Positions 1 to 9,541 of a stretch of DNA of 38,290 nucleotides are shown here, one piece after another. Where the stretch lies: NCBI GenBank assembly GCA_902763615.1, contig CACWSX010000041.1, positions 1-38,290 on the forward strand. The letters are read 5' to 3'. The position numbers and the translations under genes are program-made. The notes under the pieces are model-generated. The model worked only from the letters and a program-made list of their open reading frames with translations, had not been told where the DNA came from and made no database searches. This DNA is from an uncultured Prevotellaceae bacterium (GTDB lineage: Bacteria > Bacteroidota > Bacteroidia > Bacteroidales > Bacteroidaceae). Within the stretch, counting starts at the first letter, position 1; every line of letters starts with the position of its first letter.

Positions 1-40
1 TTCTTCATGCCCCCGCACTGATTTTTTGCGCGAAAGCGGA

Positions 41-74
41 TGCAAAGGTACTACATTTTTTGATACCCTCCAAA
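41..74 (-). promoter_or_regulatory. Bacteroidetes-type promoter reading off the left edge
   Basis: On the minus strand there is TTTG (74-71), a 20-nt spacer and TACCTTTG (50-43) followed by CA, matching the -33/-7 consensus of the Bacteroidetes primary sigma factor. A minus-strand ATG lies at 8-6 followed by AAG, so a gene probably starts here and runs out of the window. Too little of it is present to name. Confidence 0.6.
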
Positions 75-161
75 TTTTTCGAAGACTTTTTTTCAAAAAA
101 AACAAAAGTTTTCGGGATTATTGACAAAATAAAAGACCTATACCTTATTTATATATAAAAA

Positions 162-2474
162 CTACTCGAAAATTTCCTCAATTTCGTTGTCACCGAGTGC
201 GTCATCGATATACGAACAGGGGTTATATCCTTCGGGCATGTCGAAGACAGCACTTTCGTTGATTCCAAGTTGAGGATCGGCGTAAACTTTTTGCATATAG
301 TAGGCAAAAACCGGCAATGCCATCGTAGCGCCCTGCCCCATATCCATCGAATCGAAATGGATGTCGCGATCATCGCCTCCCACCCAGCAAACGCTGACAA
401 GCGAAGGTGTCACGCCAACGAACCAGGCATCACTATTATTATTGGTCGTACCAGTCTTACCACCAATCTCACCTTTCATATTATACTTATGACGGAGTCT
501 TCCAGCCGTACCGCCATCCACAACAGCCTTCAACATATAGAGCATCTTGTTGGCACTCTCCTCGCTAATCACCTCATTCATTCGCGGCTGGAATCGTGCA
601 ATCAGATTGCCTTCTCCATCTTCAATGCGTGTCACGAACATGTGAGCAGCACGAATACCGTGATTCACAAAAGCCGTATAGGCACTGGCCATCTCGCCAA
701 CGGTAATCTCGCAGGGGCCGAGACAAAGCGCCATCGACGGATGAATATCGGGATTGCTGATGCCATACTGTCTGAGCAGATCCACAAAAGCCTGCGGGTT
801 CAACTTACTCATCAGATAGGCAGAAATCCAGTTATTAGACTGCTGGAGTCCCCATTTCAAGGTCACCATCTGACCATATCTAGAACGGCTACTGTTTCGC
901 GGTGTCCATGGTTTGCCTGCCACCATATAAGTCTGCTGCACATTCGGTGCCTCATCGCAAGGAGAGAAACCATTCTCCATTGCCAATGAATAAAGAAGCG
1001 GCTTGATGGTAGAACCCACCTGACGACGACCTTCCATAGCCATATCATACGCGAAATGAGAGAAGTTCAATCCACCAACATAAGCCTTTACATGACCATT
1101 CTGAGGACAGATGCTCAGGAAACCTGTGCGAAGGAAGGATTTGTAATATTTTATTGAATCGATTGGCGTCATTATCGTATCCAGTTCCCCATGATAGGTA
1201 AAGATAGACATACGCACAGGCGTATGGAACGACTTCTGTATTTCTGCGTCAGAAGCATTATTCTCTTTCAGCGCGCGATAACGTTCACACTGACGAACGG
1301 ATCTCATCAGAATTTTCTGCACTTGGGATACTGAAAGATCCTTGGAGAAGGGTGCATTGGGTTTCTTGAGATTAGCTTTGTCGAAAGCAGGCTGGAGATA
1401 TTTTGCCACATGCTTCTCGACGGCCTCCTCAGCATATTTCTGCATGCGCGAGTCGATGGTAGTATGCACGCGAAGGCCATCGGTATAGATACTGTAAGGC
1501 TCACCATTTTTCTTCTTGTTTTTGTTACACCAACCATACAAAGGATCTGATTCCCAATTAATTGAGTCAACGTAGTATTTAGCCATATTCCAAGAAGCAT
1601 ACATTACTCTTTCCGGTTTTCTGGCCATCAGGTAACGACGTAGGAAATCACGGAAATAAGTTGCAATACCATCCTTATGATCGCTCACATGGAAATGCAA
1701 CTGGATGGGTTCTGCACTGTACTTGTCATAGTCGGTCTGAGAGAGACAACCAGCTTTTACCATTTGTCCAAGTACCACATTACGACGCTCACGGCTACGT
1801 TCTGGATTTCTTACAGGATTATAGTAAGAAGGATTCTTACAGAGGCCTATCAAGGTAGCCGCTTCATTAACCGTCAGATCCTTAGGTTCCTTACTGAAAT
1901 ACGTATTCGATGCCGTCTTGATACCGACCGCATTATGAAGGAAGTCAAAATAATTCAAATACATAGTAATAATCTCATCCTTCGTATAATTGCGTTCCAG
2001 CTTGACGGCAATTACCCACTCGATAGGCTTCTGCAACACACGTTCCATTGTGCTCTTGGCATGTTCTGAATACAACTGTTTAGCCAACTGCTGGGTAATA
2101 GTAGAACCACCACCCGCGCTCTTCTGCCCCAAGATACCACGCTTAATGACAGCACGCGCCAAGGCATAAAAATCGATGCCGGAGTGTTCGTAGAAACGAA
2201 CGTCTTCTGTGGCCACAAGTGCCTGAACCAAAGATGGCGACAGTTTTGTATAATCCACCAACACGCGGTTCTCACGGTTGTAGTTCCACGTACCAAGCAA
2301 TTTTCCATCAGATGAATACACCTGTGTGGCATAACGGTTGATTGGATTCTGCAAATCCTCAATGGGCGGCATATAGCCAATCCATCCTTGGTCAATCGCA
2401 TAAAATGCAGTAGCAGCACCCAGCACTACCAATATCAATAACGTCCATAAAAAACGCACAAACCACTTCATCAT
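162..2474 (-). CDS. Class A penicillin-binding protein (PBP1A type)
   Basis: Bifunctional peptidoglycan synthase of the inner membrane: it polymerises lipid II into glycan strands and cross-links the peptides. The 770-residue protein has a short cytoplasmic start, one membrane segment (about 5-26) and a GT51 glycosyltransferase domain with the catalytic Glu in ATED-VRFYEHSG (about 90-100) and GGSTITQQLAKQL (about 122-133). The transpeptidase domain shows Ser488 in GSTIKP, SNN at 546-548 and KTGTT at 673-677, so both active sites look intact. It starts with two consecutive Met codons (2474 and 2471); either could be used. It is divergent from pyrB, with 118 nt between the starts. Length is normal for the family and nothing looks broken. 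Confidence 0.96.
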   Translation of the reverse strand: MMKWFVRFLWTLLILVVLGAATAFYAIDQGWIGYMPPIEDLQNPINRYATQVYSSDGKLLGTWNYNRENRVLVDYTKLSPSLVQALVATEDVRFYEHSGIDFYALARAVIKRGILGQKSAGGGSTITQQLAKQLYSEHAKSTMERVLQKPIEWVIAVKLERNYTKDEIITMYLNYFDFLHNAVGIKTASNTYFSKEPKDLTVNEAATLIGLCKNPSYYNPVRNPERSRERRNVVLGQMVKAGCLSQTDYDKYSAEPIQLHFHVSDHKDGIATYFRDFLRRYLMARKPERVMYASWNMAKYYVDSINWESDPLYGWCNKNKKKNGEPYSIYTDGLRVHTTIDSRMQKYAEEAVEKHVAKYLQPAFDKANLKKPNAPFSKDLSVSQVQKILMRSVRQCERYRALKENNASDAEIQKSFHTPVRMSIFTYHGELDTIMTPIDSIKYYKSFLRTGFLSICPQNGHVKAYVGGLNFSHFAYDMAMEGRRQVGSTIKPLLYSLAMENGFSPCDEAPNVQQTYMVAGKPWTPRNSSRSRYGQMVTLKWGLQQSNNWISAYLMSKLNPQAFVDLLRQYGISNPDIHPSMALCLGPCEITVGEMASAYTAFVNHGIRAAHMFVTRIEDGEGNLIARFQPRMNEVISEESANKMLYMLKAVVDGGTAGRLRHKYNMKGEIGGKTGTTNNNSDAWFVGVTPSLVSVCWVGGDDRDIHFDSMDMGQGATMALPVFAYYMQKVYADPQLGINESAVFDMPEGYNPCSYIDDALGDNEIEEIFE

Positions 2475-2510
2475 AAGCCCAAAAATACGTCTCTTTTAAT
2501 TATCTTGGTG

Positions 2511-2518
2511 CAAAATTA
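2511..2518 (-). promoter_or_regulatory. Probable -7 element for the PBP1A gene
   Basis: TAATTTTG followed by CACC on the minus strand, about 36 nt upstream of the PBP start. No clear TTTG is seen at the usual -33 distance, so this rests on the -7 box and its position only. Confidence 0.4.
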
Positions 2519-2561
2519 CGATTTTCTTTGAAAATATCGCACGGAAATCAGAAATAATATG

Positions 2562-2569
2562 TAATTTTG
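2562..2569 (+). promoter_or_regulatory. Probable -7 element for the pyrB-pyrI-glyA operon
   Basis: TAATTTTG followed by TGCC, leaving a leader of about 20 nt before the pyrB ATG. The -33 element is not convincing. No attenuator-like hairpin with a U-tract is seen in the short leader. Confidence 0.4.
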
Positions 2570-2592
2570 TGCCAACAAAACGAAAATAGTGG

Positions 2593-3540
2593 ATGGAAAA
2601 GCATAATTTTGTGACAATTGCCGATCTCACCAAAGAGAAAATCCTCTATATGATTGAGATGGCAGAAGAGTTTGAGAAGCACCCTAATAGGGAATTACTA
2701 AAGGGGAAGGTGATTGCGACACTTTTCTTTGAGCCCTCGACCCGTACCAGGCTGTCTTTCGAGACTGCAGCAAACCGTCTTGGCGCACGTGTCATCGGAT
2801 TCGCTGACCCCAAAATCACCAGCGGTACAAAAGGTGAGACGCTGAAAGATACGATTCTGATGGTCTCTAACTATGCTGATGTTATCGTTATGCGCCATTA
2901 TATTGAGGGTGCGGCAGTCTATGCCTCCGAGGTAGCCCCCATTCCTATTGTCAACGCTGGCGACGGAGCTCACCAGCACCCCTCGCAATGCATGCTCGAC
3001 CTTTATTCGATTTATAAGACACAGGGTACGCTCGACAACCTTAATATATATATGGTGGGTGATTTGAAGTATGGCAGGACGGTTCACTCCCTGCTGATGG
3101 CCATGCGCCATTTCAACCCGACATTCCATTTCGTGGCCCCAAAGGAACTGGCTATGCCGAAAGAGTACAAGCTCTATTGTGACGAGCACGGCATCAAATA
3201 CCAGGAGCATACCGCCTTCAACGATAAGGTCATCGCCGATGCTGATATTCTCTATATGACACGTGTTCAGAAAGAGCGTTTTTCGGATCTGATGGAATAC
3301 GAGCGCGTAAAGAATGTGTATGTACTCAACAACGAGATGTTGAAAAGCGCCAAACCTAACATGAAGATTCTCCATCCCCTACCCCGCGTTAATGAAATCG
3401 CCTATGATGTGGACGAGAATCCCCATGCTTATTATATCCAGCAAGCAGGCAATGGTCTCTTCGCTCGTGAAGCCATCTTCTGCGACGTACTCGGTATCAC
3501 GCTTGAAGAAGTGAGAAATGACAAGACTATCATCGATTGA
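2593..3540 (+). CDS. pyrB: Aspartate carbamoyltransferase, catalytic chain
   Basis: Catalyses carbamoyl phosphate + L-aspartate to N-carbamoyl-aspartate, the committed step of pyrimidine synthesis, in the cytosol. The 315-residue protein has the carbamoyl-phosphate motif STRTR at 49-53, the mobile-loop Lys80 in GTKGETL, His in GAHQHPSQ (125-132) and HPLPR at 261-265, all hallmarks of the family. It is first in a tight operon: pyrI follows after 27 nt and glyA 18 nt after that. The adjacent pyrI indicates the allosteric dodecamer (two catalytic trimers plus three regulatory dimers) known from enteric bacteria. Confidence 0.98.
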   Translation: MEKHNFVTIADLTKEKILYMIEMAEEFEKHPNRELLKGKVIATLFFEPSTRTRLSFETAANRLGARVIGFADPKITSGTKGETLKDTILMVSNYADVIVMRHYIEGAAVYASEVAPIPIVNAGDGAHQHPSQCMLDLYSIYKTQGTLDNLNIYMVGDLKYGRTVHSLLMAMRHFNPTFHFVAPKELAMPKEYKLYCDEHGIKYQEHTAFNDKVIADADILYMTRVQKERFSDLMEYERVKNVYVLNNEMLKSAKPNMKILHPLPRVNEIAYDVDENPHAYYIQQAGNGLFAREAIFCDVLGITLEEVRNDKTIID

Positions 3541-3567
3541 TTTCAGACAACCCAGAATACTCAGAAT

Positions 3568-4014
3568 ATGAACAAGAAAGAACGTTTGGTTGCCGCTATT
3601 GAGCACGGCACCGTCATCGACCACATACCCACTGCCAAGACCTATCAGGTGGCTAGTCTTTTAGGCCTCTTCGACCTGAAGACCCCTGTCACCATCGGTT
3701 TCAATTATCCCTCGCAAAAAGTGGGTAGCAAAGGCATCATCAAGGTGTCGGATAAGTTCTTCACCGACGACGAGATTTCCCGTCTTTCCGTGGTGGCACC
3801 AAATGTCATCCTCAGTATCATCCGCGATTATGAGGTTGTGGAGAAGAAGGCCGTCGTGACACCCGATGAAATCAAGGGCATCGTGAAGTGCAATAATCCC
3901 AAATGTGTGACTAACAACGAGCCGATGGCCACCCATTTCCATGTGGCAGATGGCATCCTGACTTGTCACTATTGCGAGAAAGAACAGGATATCAATAAGG
4001 TAGAATTAGTATAA
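3568..4014 (+). CDS. pyrI: Aspartate carbamoyltransferase, regulatory chain
   Basis: Regulatory subunit that binds nucleotide effectors (CTP, ATP in characterised homologues) and attaches to PyrB through a structural zinc site. The 148-residue protein has an N-terminal allosteric domain (about 1-98) and a zinc domain with Cys108, Cys113, Cys133 and Cys136 in the expected C-x4-C...C-x2-C spacing. All four ligands are present, so the holoenzyme contact should be intact. It lies between pyrB and glyA in one operon. No in-frame defects are seen. Confidence 0.97.
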   Translation: MNKKERLVAAIEHGTVIDHIPTAKTYQVASLLGLFDLKTPVTIGFNYPSQKVGSKGIIKVSDKFFTDDEISRLSVVAPNVILSIIRDYEVVEKKAVVTPDEIKGIVKCNNPKCVTNNEPMATHFHVADGILTCHYCEKEQDINKVELV

Positions 4015-4032
4015 ACCCAATAAACAAAGACA

Positions 4033-5313
4033 ATGAACAGAGACAACACAATCTTTGAGTTGATTGAGAAAGAGCATCAGCGTCAGTTGAAAGGCATTGA
4101 GCTGATTGCCAGTGAGAATTTCGTAAGTGATCAGGTGATGGAAGCTATGGGCTCCTATCTGACTAACAAGTATGCCGAGGGCTATCCTGGACACCGTTAC
4201 TATGGCGGCTGTCAGGTGGTTGACGAGGTGGAGCAATTGGCTATCGACCGTGTGTGCAAACTCTTCGGTGCTGAATATGCCAATGTGCAGCCCCACTCAG
4301 GTGCTCAGGCTAATGCTGCCGTATTGCTCGCAGTGCTGAAGCCCGGTGATACCTTCATGGGACTGAACCTTGATCACGGTGGCCATCTCTCTCACGGCTC
4401 ACACGTGAACACCAGTGGTATCATCTACAACCCCATCGGCTATAATCTGAACAAAGAGACAGGTCGTGTGGATTACGACGAGATGGAGCAGCTTGCCCTC
4501 AAGCACAAGCCGAAGCTGATTATCGGTGGTGGCTCTGCCTATAGCCGTGAATGGGACTACAAGCGTATGCGCGAGATTGCCGACAAGGTTGGCGCTCTTC
4601 TGATGATCGATATGGCCCACCCCGCAGGTCTGATTGCAGCCGGACTGCTGGAGAACCCCGTGAAATATGCCCACATCGTGACCTCTACTACCCATAAGAC
4701 CCTACGCGGTCCGCGTGGCGGTATCATCCTAATGGGTAAGGACTTCGACAATCCTTGGGGCTATACCACACCTAAGGGCATCGTCAAGAAGATGTCGGCC
4801 CTGCTCAACTCCGCTGTCTTCCCCGGACAGCAGGGTGGGCCGTTGGAACATGTCATCGCCGCCAAGGCCGTTGCCTTCGGTGAGGCGCTGCAGCCTGAGT
4901 TCAAAGAGTGGGCCAAGCAGGTTCAGAAGAATGCCAAGGTGCTGGCAGAGGAACTGGTAAAGCGCGGCTTCGGCATTGTCAGCGGTGGTACCGACAACCA
5001 CTCGATGCTCGTCGATCTCCGTTCGAAGTATCCCGACCTGACTGGTAAGGTGGCTGAGAATGCCCTTGTTGCAGCTGATATCACGGTAAACAAGAATATG
5101 GTACCGTTTGATAGCCGCTCGGCTTTCCAAACCAGTGGTATCCGTCTTGGCACACCTGCCATCACTACCCGTGGTGCCAAGGAGGATTTGATGGTTCAGA
5201 TTGCTGCCTGGATTGAGGAAGTTCTGAATGATCCTGAAAACGAAGAGGTCATCGCTTCCGTTCGTAAACGCGTCAACGAGAAAATGAAAGACTATCCGCT
5301 CTTCGCATACTAA
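4033..5313 (+). CDS. glyA: Serine hydroxymethyltransferase
   Basis: PLP enzyme interconverting serine and glycine while charging tetrahydrofolate with a one-carbon unit, the main source of C1 groups for purine and thymidylate synthesis. The 426-residue protein has the N-terminal [10 protein letters not shown] motif, GAQANAAV (about 90-97), the conserved DHGGHLSHG segment, and the PLP Lys222 in [14 protein letters not shown]. Length is typical. It is the last gene of pyrB-pyrI-glyA and ends 7 nt before a strong hairpin terminator. Its location links C1 supply with pyrimidine synthesis; that link is inferred from gene order. Confidence 0.98.
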   Translation: MNRDNTIFELIEKEHQRQLKGIELIASENFVSDQVMEAMGSYLTNKYAEGYPGHRYYGGCQVVDEVEQLAIDRVCKLFGAEYANVQPHSGAQANAAVLLAVLKPGDTFMGLNLDHGGHLSHGSHVNTSGIIYNPIGYNLNKETGRVDYDEMEQLALKHKPKLIIGGGSAYSREWDYKRMREIADKVGALLMIDMAHPAGLIAAGLLENPVKYAHIVTSTTHKTLRGPRGGIILMGKDFDNPWGYTTPKGIVKKMSALLNSAVFPGQQGGPLEHVIAAKAVAFGEALQPEFKEWAKQVQKNAKVLAEELVKRGFGIVSGGTDNHSMLVDLRSKYPDLTGKVAENALVAADITVNKNMVPFDSRSAFQTSGIRLGTPAITTRGAKEDLMVQIAAWIEEVLNDPENEEVIASVRKRVNEKMKDYPLFAY

Positions 5314-5320
5314 GAAGATT

Positions 5321-5350
5321 AAGCCCCACCGTTTGGTGGGGCTTATTTTT
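5321..5350. terminator. Intrinsic terminator between convergent glyA and DPP IV genes
   Basis: A perfect 10-bp stem (AAGCCCCACC / GGTGGGGCTT, 5321-5330 and 5335-5344) closes a GTTT loop and is followed by ATTTTTTATTT on the plus strand. The T-tract favours plus-strand termination after glyA. The hairpin lies directly downstream of the DPP IV stop on the other strand and could serve both. Confidence 0.9.
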
Positions 5351-7563
5351 TATTTCATTTCAGCGTTGAAATGATTGATAGCTTGTCGGAACAAATGTCG
5401 ACGAGTATTACCACCGAAGATACTATGATTGCGATTGGTATAGACCAACTGATGGAAATCCTTATCGGCCTGCACCAAAGCCTCTACATATTCAGCCGTA
5501 TTCTGATAGTGTACATTGTCGTCTGCCAGACCGTGACAGAGCAACAATGCTCCACTCAGATTTGAGGCGCGGGCGATGGGATTCACCTCGTCATAACCTT
5601 TGGGATTCTCCTGAGGCGTACGCATATACCGCTCTGTATAGATGGTGTCATAGAAGCGCCAATTGGTGGGTGGTGCGATGGCCACGCCAGCCTTGAAGAC
5701 CGGACGTCCTTCCGACATTGACATCAGCGTGTTCCAACCGCCATACGACCAGCCCCAGATACCGATACGATTCTTGTCGACATACGACTGCTGTCCCAGC
5801 CAGATTGCCGTCTCCACCTGATCGCGTGACTCCAGTTCACCAAGCCGCAGATAGGTACATTTCTCAAACTCAGCCCCTCGGCCGCCAGTGCCACGATTAT
5901 CCACGCAGACACAGAGATAACCCTGCTGACAAAGATACTGTTCCAAGAGGGCACCATTACCGCTCATACCGATTCCCCACTGGTTGAGCACCTGCTGATT
6001 GCCAGGACCACCGTACTGATACATAATCACAGGATATTGCTTCGAAGGATTAAAGTCGGCAGGCTTCACCATCCAGCCATTGAGTGTCACACCCTCAGAG
6101 GTCTTAAACTGAAACATTTCTTTCTTACCGAGGTCAAACTTCGCCAACCGCGCCTTGAGTTCGTGGTTGTCGATGAGCGTCTGCAGCACCTTACCATTGT
6201 TCTGGCAGAGTGTATACTGCAAGGGATTGTCGAGATTGCTCCAGATATGGATGAAGTATTTGAAATTCGTGCTGAAGATGGCATTGCTGACACCTGCCTT
6301 CTGCGTCAGTGTCTCAATCTTGCCATTCTGATGCGCCACCATCACCTGCTGTTCCGTCGCACCTGTAGGATTGGCAGCAAAGTAGACATCTCCCGTCGCA
6401 TCATCCACACCATAGACTTGCTTCACTACATAACGGTCGTTGACAATCTGACGCAGCTGTTGACCATTATGGTTGTAGAGATAGAGATGGTTATAGCCAT
6501 CACGCTCGCTGGGCAGGAGGATATATTTGTCGCTGATCTGCACATCCTCGAAGGTCTCTTCTTTTACATACTTGTCGACCTTGTCCTCAATAATGAGTTT
6601 CGCAACCGTCGAGAGCGGATTAGCCATATAGATCTTCAGATCGTCCTGATGTCGGTTCAAGGTGAAAATCATGATGCGTGTCGGATCGTTGGTCATCTTG
6701 ATGCGGGGGATGTAGCCGTCGGCTTCCAAAGGCAGGTCGATTGTGCGTGTCTGATGACTCTTGATGTCATACGAGAGCACCTTCACCTTGGCATTCTGTT
6801 TACCTGGTATAGGATACTTATAAATGTAGAAGCCGGGATAATCGCGATACGCTTCCTGCTCAGGAGCCAGTCCCTTGAACAACTGCATGGAATATTGTGG
6901 CACATCGGTCTCGTCGTAGCGGATCCAGATAATCTGCTTGGAGTCAGCTGAAAACACCATCGATGAATTAGTCGAGAATTCCTCCTCGTAAACCCAATCC
7001 GGTATGCCATTGATAATCTCATTGCGCTTGCCGTCCTTCGTCACCTGACTCTCCGCATTGTCATAAAGCAACTTGACCAGGTAGATGTTATTGTCGCGGA
7101 CGAAGGCAATCTGATTACCGTCGGGCGAGAACACAGGTGTCTGCTGAGGACCGCCATCACTAAGCGGCTCCAGTTTGTTGTTCTGAATCATAAAGATGTA
7201 ATACTCCGCCGTGAACGATCGACGATAGATTGATTTGGTGTTCGTCTGAATCAACAACCGACGTCCGTCCGGACTCACGATATAACCCTGCACACGACCA
7301 ATCTGAGCACCTCTGGCCGTTGCAGCATCGAACAAAACGCCCACCTGCTTGCCTGTCTTAAAGGAATACGTGACGATACGCTTACCATCGGCACTAATCT
7401 GTGCATAGGTCTCGCCATCAGCCATCGGATGCACTTCCGACAATGTCTCCTGACGGAACTCTCCGCGTGTGATATCGCCTAAGTCCAGTTTCTCACCCGC
7501 CATGATGCAGACAGACGACATCAGCAGGGCGGCACCAATCAATGAAAGTCTTATATTTACCAT
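5350..7563 (-). CDS. Secreted dipeptidyl-peptidase IV (S9 family prolyl peptidase)
   Basis: Serine exopeptidase that removes Xaa-Pro or Xaa-Ala dipeptides, expected in the periplasm and probably used for peptide nutrition. From the ATG at 7563 the protein has 737 residues: a signal peptide (IRLSLIGAALLMSSVCIMAG), an N-terminal beta-propeller (DPPIV_N) including a YEEE segment near the substrate N-terminus site, and a C-terminal alpha/beta hydrolase. The triad is visible as Ser in GWSYGG (about 606), Asp in LADDNVH (about 681) and His in RNHSIFGG (about 713). A longer frame starts from a TTG at 7596, but that codon lies inside the -7 promoter box, so I chose the ATG directly before the signal peptide. 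Confidence 0.95.
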   Translation of the reverse strand: MVNIRLSLIGAALLMSSVCIMAGEKLDLGDITRGEFRQETLSEVHPMADGETYAQISADGKRIVTYSFKTGKQVGVLFDAATARGAQIGRVQGYIVSPDGRRLLIQTNTKSIYRRSFTAEYYIFMIQNNKLEPLSDGGPQQTPVFSPDGNQIAFVRDNNIYLVKLLYDNAESQVTKDGKRNEIINGIPDWVYEEEFSTNSSMVFSADSKQIIWIRYDETDVPQYSMQLFKGLAPEQEAYRDYPGFYIYKYPIPGKQNAKVKVLSYDIKSHQTRTIDLPLEADGYIPRIKMTNDPTRIMIFTLNRHQDDLKIYMANPLSTVAKLIIEDKVDKYVKEETFEDVQISDKYILLPSERDGYNHLYLYNHNGQQLRQIVNDRYVVKQVYGVDDATGDVYFAANPTGATEQQVMVAHQNGKIETLTQKAGVSNAIFSTNFKYFIHIWSNLDNPLQYTLCQNNGKVLQTLIDNHELKARLAKFDLGKKEMFQFKTSEGVTLNGWMVKPADFNPSKQYPVIMYQYGGPGNQQVLNQWGIGMSGNGALLEQYLCQQGYLCVCVDNRGTGGRGAEFEKCTYLRLGELESRDQVETAIWLGQQSYVDKNRIGIWGWSYGGWNTLMSMSEGRPVFKAGVAIAPPTNWRFYDTIYTERYMRTPQENPKGYDEVNPIARASNLSGALLLCHGLADDNVHYQNTAEYVEALVQADKDFHQLVYTNRNHSIFGGNTRRHLFRQAINHFNAEMK

Positions 7564-7584
7564 AGATATAATTGATTTTTCTGT

Positions 7585-7630
7585 TTGATTGTGCAAAGAT
7601 AGCGATTTTTTCCTTAACTTTGCACGCTGA
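7585..7630. promoter_or_regulatory. Overlapping divergent promoters for DPP IV and the radical SAM gene
   Basis: The minus strand carries TATCTTTG (7601-7594) for the DPP IV gene; the plus strand carries TAACTTTG (7615-7622) for the radical SAM gene. The two -7 boxes are 13 nt apart, so each promoter occupies the other's upstream region. The plus-strand TTG at 7589-7591 is a weak -33 candidate (23-nt spacer). The radical SAM ATG lies at 7630, so its mRNA would have almost no leader. Confidence 0.6.
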
Positions 7631-8559
7631 TGGAATTAAATAAAGTGAATACACCTTATTATTATGATTACGGCACGTGGATTCGCAGCCGTTTCCCTTT
7701 CCGTATGCAGAAGATTTCCATCGATGCCGGCTTCACCTGTCCGAACCGCGACGGCCGTCTATCCACGGGTGGCTGCATCTACTGTGACAACCGCACCTTC
7801 AACCCCGCCTATTGTCAGCGCCAAGATAGCATCACCATTCAGTTAGAGGCCGGCAAGCAGTTCTTTGCCCGCAAATATCCGGAAATGAAATATCTGGCCT
7901 ACTTTCAGGCTTATACCAATACTTACGCCTCCATCAATCACCTCCGCAAGCTCTACGAAGAGGCTTTACAGGTGGAAGACGTTGTAGGCATCGTCATCGG
8001 TACACGTCCTGACTGCGTGTCCGACGCACTCCTCGACTATCTCGAAGACCTGAACCAGCGTTGTTTCCTCATCGTGGAATACGGTGTAGAGAGTGCCAAC
8101 GACGAGACGCTGCGACGCATCAACCGCGGACATACCTTCGAGCAGTCGCGCCTCACCATCGAAAAGACCCATCGACATGGCATCCTCACAGGCGCCCACA
8201 TTATCTTAGGTCTGCCAGGCGAGGACGCACAGGAAAATCTTCGTCAGGCTTCCATCATTTCTGCACTCCCCATCGACATTCTCAAGATCCACCAGATGCA
8301 GATCATCCGAGGCACCCGTCTGGCAAATGAATTCGAGCAGAAACCCTTCCATATTTACGACATCGACGAGTATATCCGTCTGATTGCCCGTTACATACAG
8401 CGGCTTCGAAAAGATCTGGTACTCGAACGCTTTGTCTCACAGTCACCGAAAGAGATGTGCATTGCACCCCACTGGGGACTGAAAAACCACGAGTTTACAG
8501 ATCTTCTGAATAATTATCTTAAGGCACACGATATCCACCAAGGCGACCTATTGGAATAG
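7630..8559 (+). CDS. YhcC-type radical SAM protein (TIGR01212 family)
   Basis: Radical SAM enzyme of the YhcC/TIGR01212 group; the reaction is not established. The 309-residue protein has the family's unusual cluster motif: Cys37, Cys49 and Cys52 (C-x11-C-x2-C, in TCPNRDGRLSTGGCIYC) instead of the usual C-x3-C-x2-C. Further family segments are YFQAYTNTYA, IGTRPDCVSD and LPGEDAQENL. Length is typical (about 300). It is convergent with the GldB-like gene and the two coding ends overlap by 12 nt. The start is the ATG just after its promoter, which predicts a leaderless or near-leaderless transcript. Confidence 0.93.
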   Translation: MELNKVNTPYYYDYGTWIRSRFPFRMQKISIDAGFTCPNRDGRLSTGGCIYCDNRTFNPAYCQRQDSITIQLEAGKQFFARKYPEMKYLAYFQAYTNTYASINHLRKLYEEALQVEDVVGIVIGTRPDCVSDALLDYLEDLNQRCFLIVEYGVESANDETLRRINRGHTFEQSRLTIEKTHRHGILTGAHIILGLPGEDAQENLRQASIISALPIDILKIHQMQIIRGTRLANEFEQKPFHIYDIDEYIRLIARYIQRLRKDLVLERFVSQSPKEMCIAPHWGLKNHEFTDLLNNYLKAHDIHQGDLLE

Positions 8560-8588
8560 CTTATACTGGTTATCAGCCAATAGTTTTT
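8548..8588 (+). terminator. Candidate terminator spanning the end of the radical SAM gene
   Basis: CTATTGG (8548-8554) pairs perfectly with CCAATAG (8577-8583) and is followed by TTTTT. The 7-bp stem with a 22-nt loop is modest. It overlaps the last codons of both convergent genes, since no other intergenic space exists. Confidence 0.4.
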
Positions 8589-9357
8589 CAAGTGTCACGT
8601 TCTTGCTGTTTTTCATGTATTCATCCACCCGGCTCACAAAGGCATTATTGAAAACAGTGCGCCCTAACGCCTCGTTCACCACCCACTGGATCTTCGCCAT
8701 GTGGACGTCACGGTCTTCCTGTGACATCTGACGGTCGAAGGGCATCGGGAAAAGGCTCAACAGATAGAAGCCGATGCAGTCGGGCACGATATACTGGCGC
8801 TGCATCATCTGTTTCTGCTCCTGCGTATAGCCGTAGTTCTCATTCTGATAAAGGGCATAGTCGGCACCCAGGTACTTGTCGAGACAGATGCCTATCTGAC
8901 CGTTACCTACGATGACGCTCTGATCCAACGAGCCTATCTGCGCATAGACCACGGGAATCTCGATATTCGGCAAACACTGTAGCAGATACTGAAAGGCTGT
9001 GGTCAGTTCCTGGTTGATGTCATCCATATTGGCATACTGCTGCTCAGCCTCGTTGATCAACATCTGAAGCGTGGAGTCCTGATAGAATCGCAGGAATTTC
9101 ATGTTGATGTCCGTCTCATTCACCTTGCCGATACGGAGCACATCCTCTATCAAGGTGCGCGTCTGCGTGGGATAGGCGGTGTTCATCTGCTGAAGGGCTG
9201 AGAAGTCGCCAGTCGTCAGATAAAGACTCTGGATACGGTCGTAGCGGTCGACGACAATCTCCATGTCCGACTCATCGGACTTGAGTTGCCATTCACACCC
9301 GATACAACCAAGCATCGTCAAAAACAATATGAAATATATCTTACGCACTAACGGCAA
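8548..9357 (-). CDS. GldB-like lipoprotein
   Basis: 269-residue protein with a lipoprotein-type signal (KIYFILFLTMLGCIGC; lipidated Cys is 18 or 21). The body resembles GldB, a lipoprotein needed for gliding and type IX secretion in Flavobacterium: ICLDKYLGADYALY near the middle followed by an IVPDCIGFYLLS segment is the recognisable part. Gliding is not expected in most Bacteroidales, so here it may be a divergent envelope relative. It has its own promoter and lies alone on the minus strand. The family call is by pattern only; the function of Bacteroidales versions is unknown. Confidence 0.7.
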   Translation of the reverse strand: MPLVRKIYFILFLTMLGCIGCEWQLKSDESDMEIVVDRYDRIQSLYLTTGDFSALQQMNTAYPTQTRTLIEDVLRIGKVNETDINMKFLRFYQDSTLQMLINEAEQQYANMDDINQELTTAFQYLLQCLPNIEIPVVYAQIGSLDQSVIVGNGQIGICLDKYLGADYALYQNENYGYTQEQKQMMQRQYIVPDCIGFYLLSLFPMPFDRQMSQEDRDVHMAKIQWVVNEALGRTVFNNAFVSRVDEYMKNSKNVTLEKLLADNQYKLFQ

Positions 9358-9388
9358 GTCTGAGTTTTACAATTCTTTAAAATTTCTG

Positions 9389-9420
9389 CAAATTTACTAA
9401 AAATTATTTCCAAATCCAAA
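9389..9420 (-). promoter_or_regulatory. Promoter of the GldB-like gene
   Basis: On the minus strand TTTG (9420-9417), a 20-nt spacer and TAAATTTG (9396-9389) followed by CAG, about 31 nt upstream of the start codon. This is a good match to the Bacteroidetes consensus. Confidence 0.65.
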
Positions 9421-9511
9421 TTTTAACCTAATTATTTTAAAAATAATACCCAAAAGTGCACAAATTTGTTTATTTGTGTAAAAACAGGAGATCATTTTCC
9501 GACTTTTTGTG

Positions 9512-9519
9512 TACTTTTG
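9512..9519 (+). promoter_or_regulatory. Probable -7 element of the DUF4861 gene
   Basis: TACTTTTG about 22 nt before the ATG at 9542. A -33 element at the expected distance is not evident. Confidence 0.4.
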
Positions 9520-9541
9520 TAATCTACTAAAACAAAGCGAT

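Noticed and set aside
61-135. A/T-run hairpin as terminator of the PBP gene
   Set aside because: The pairing is only between homopolymer runs, which arise easily in AT-rich DNA.
270-989. 239-codon plus-strand frame opposite the PBP gene
   Set aside because: It lies fully antisense to the transpeptidase domain with intact motifs; no promoter and no recognisable protein.
6037-6951. 304-codon plus-strand frame opposite the DPP IV gene
   Set aside because: Antisense shadow of a beta-propeller coding region; the composition is not protein-like.
7564-7596. Upstream TTG start extending the DPP IV protein by 11 residues
   Set aside because: The TTG lies in the -7 promoter box (TATCTTTG) and would put a polar stretch before the signal peptide.
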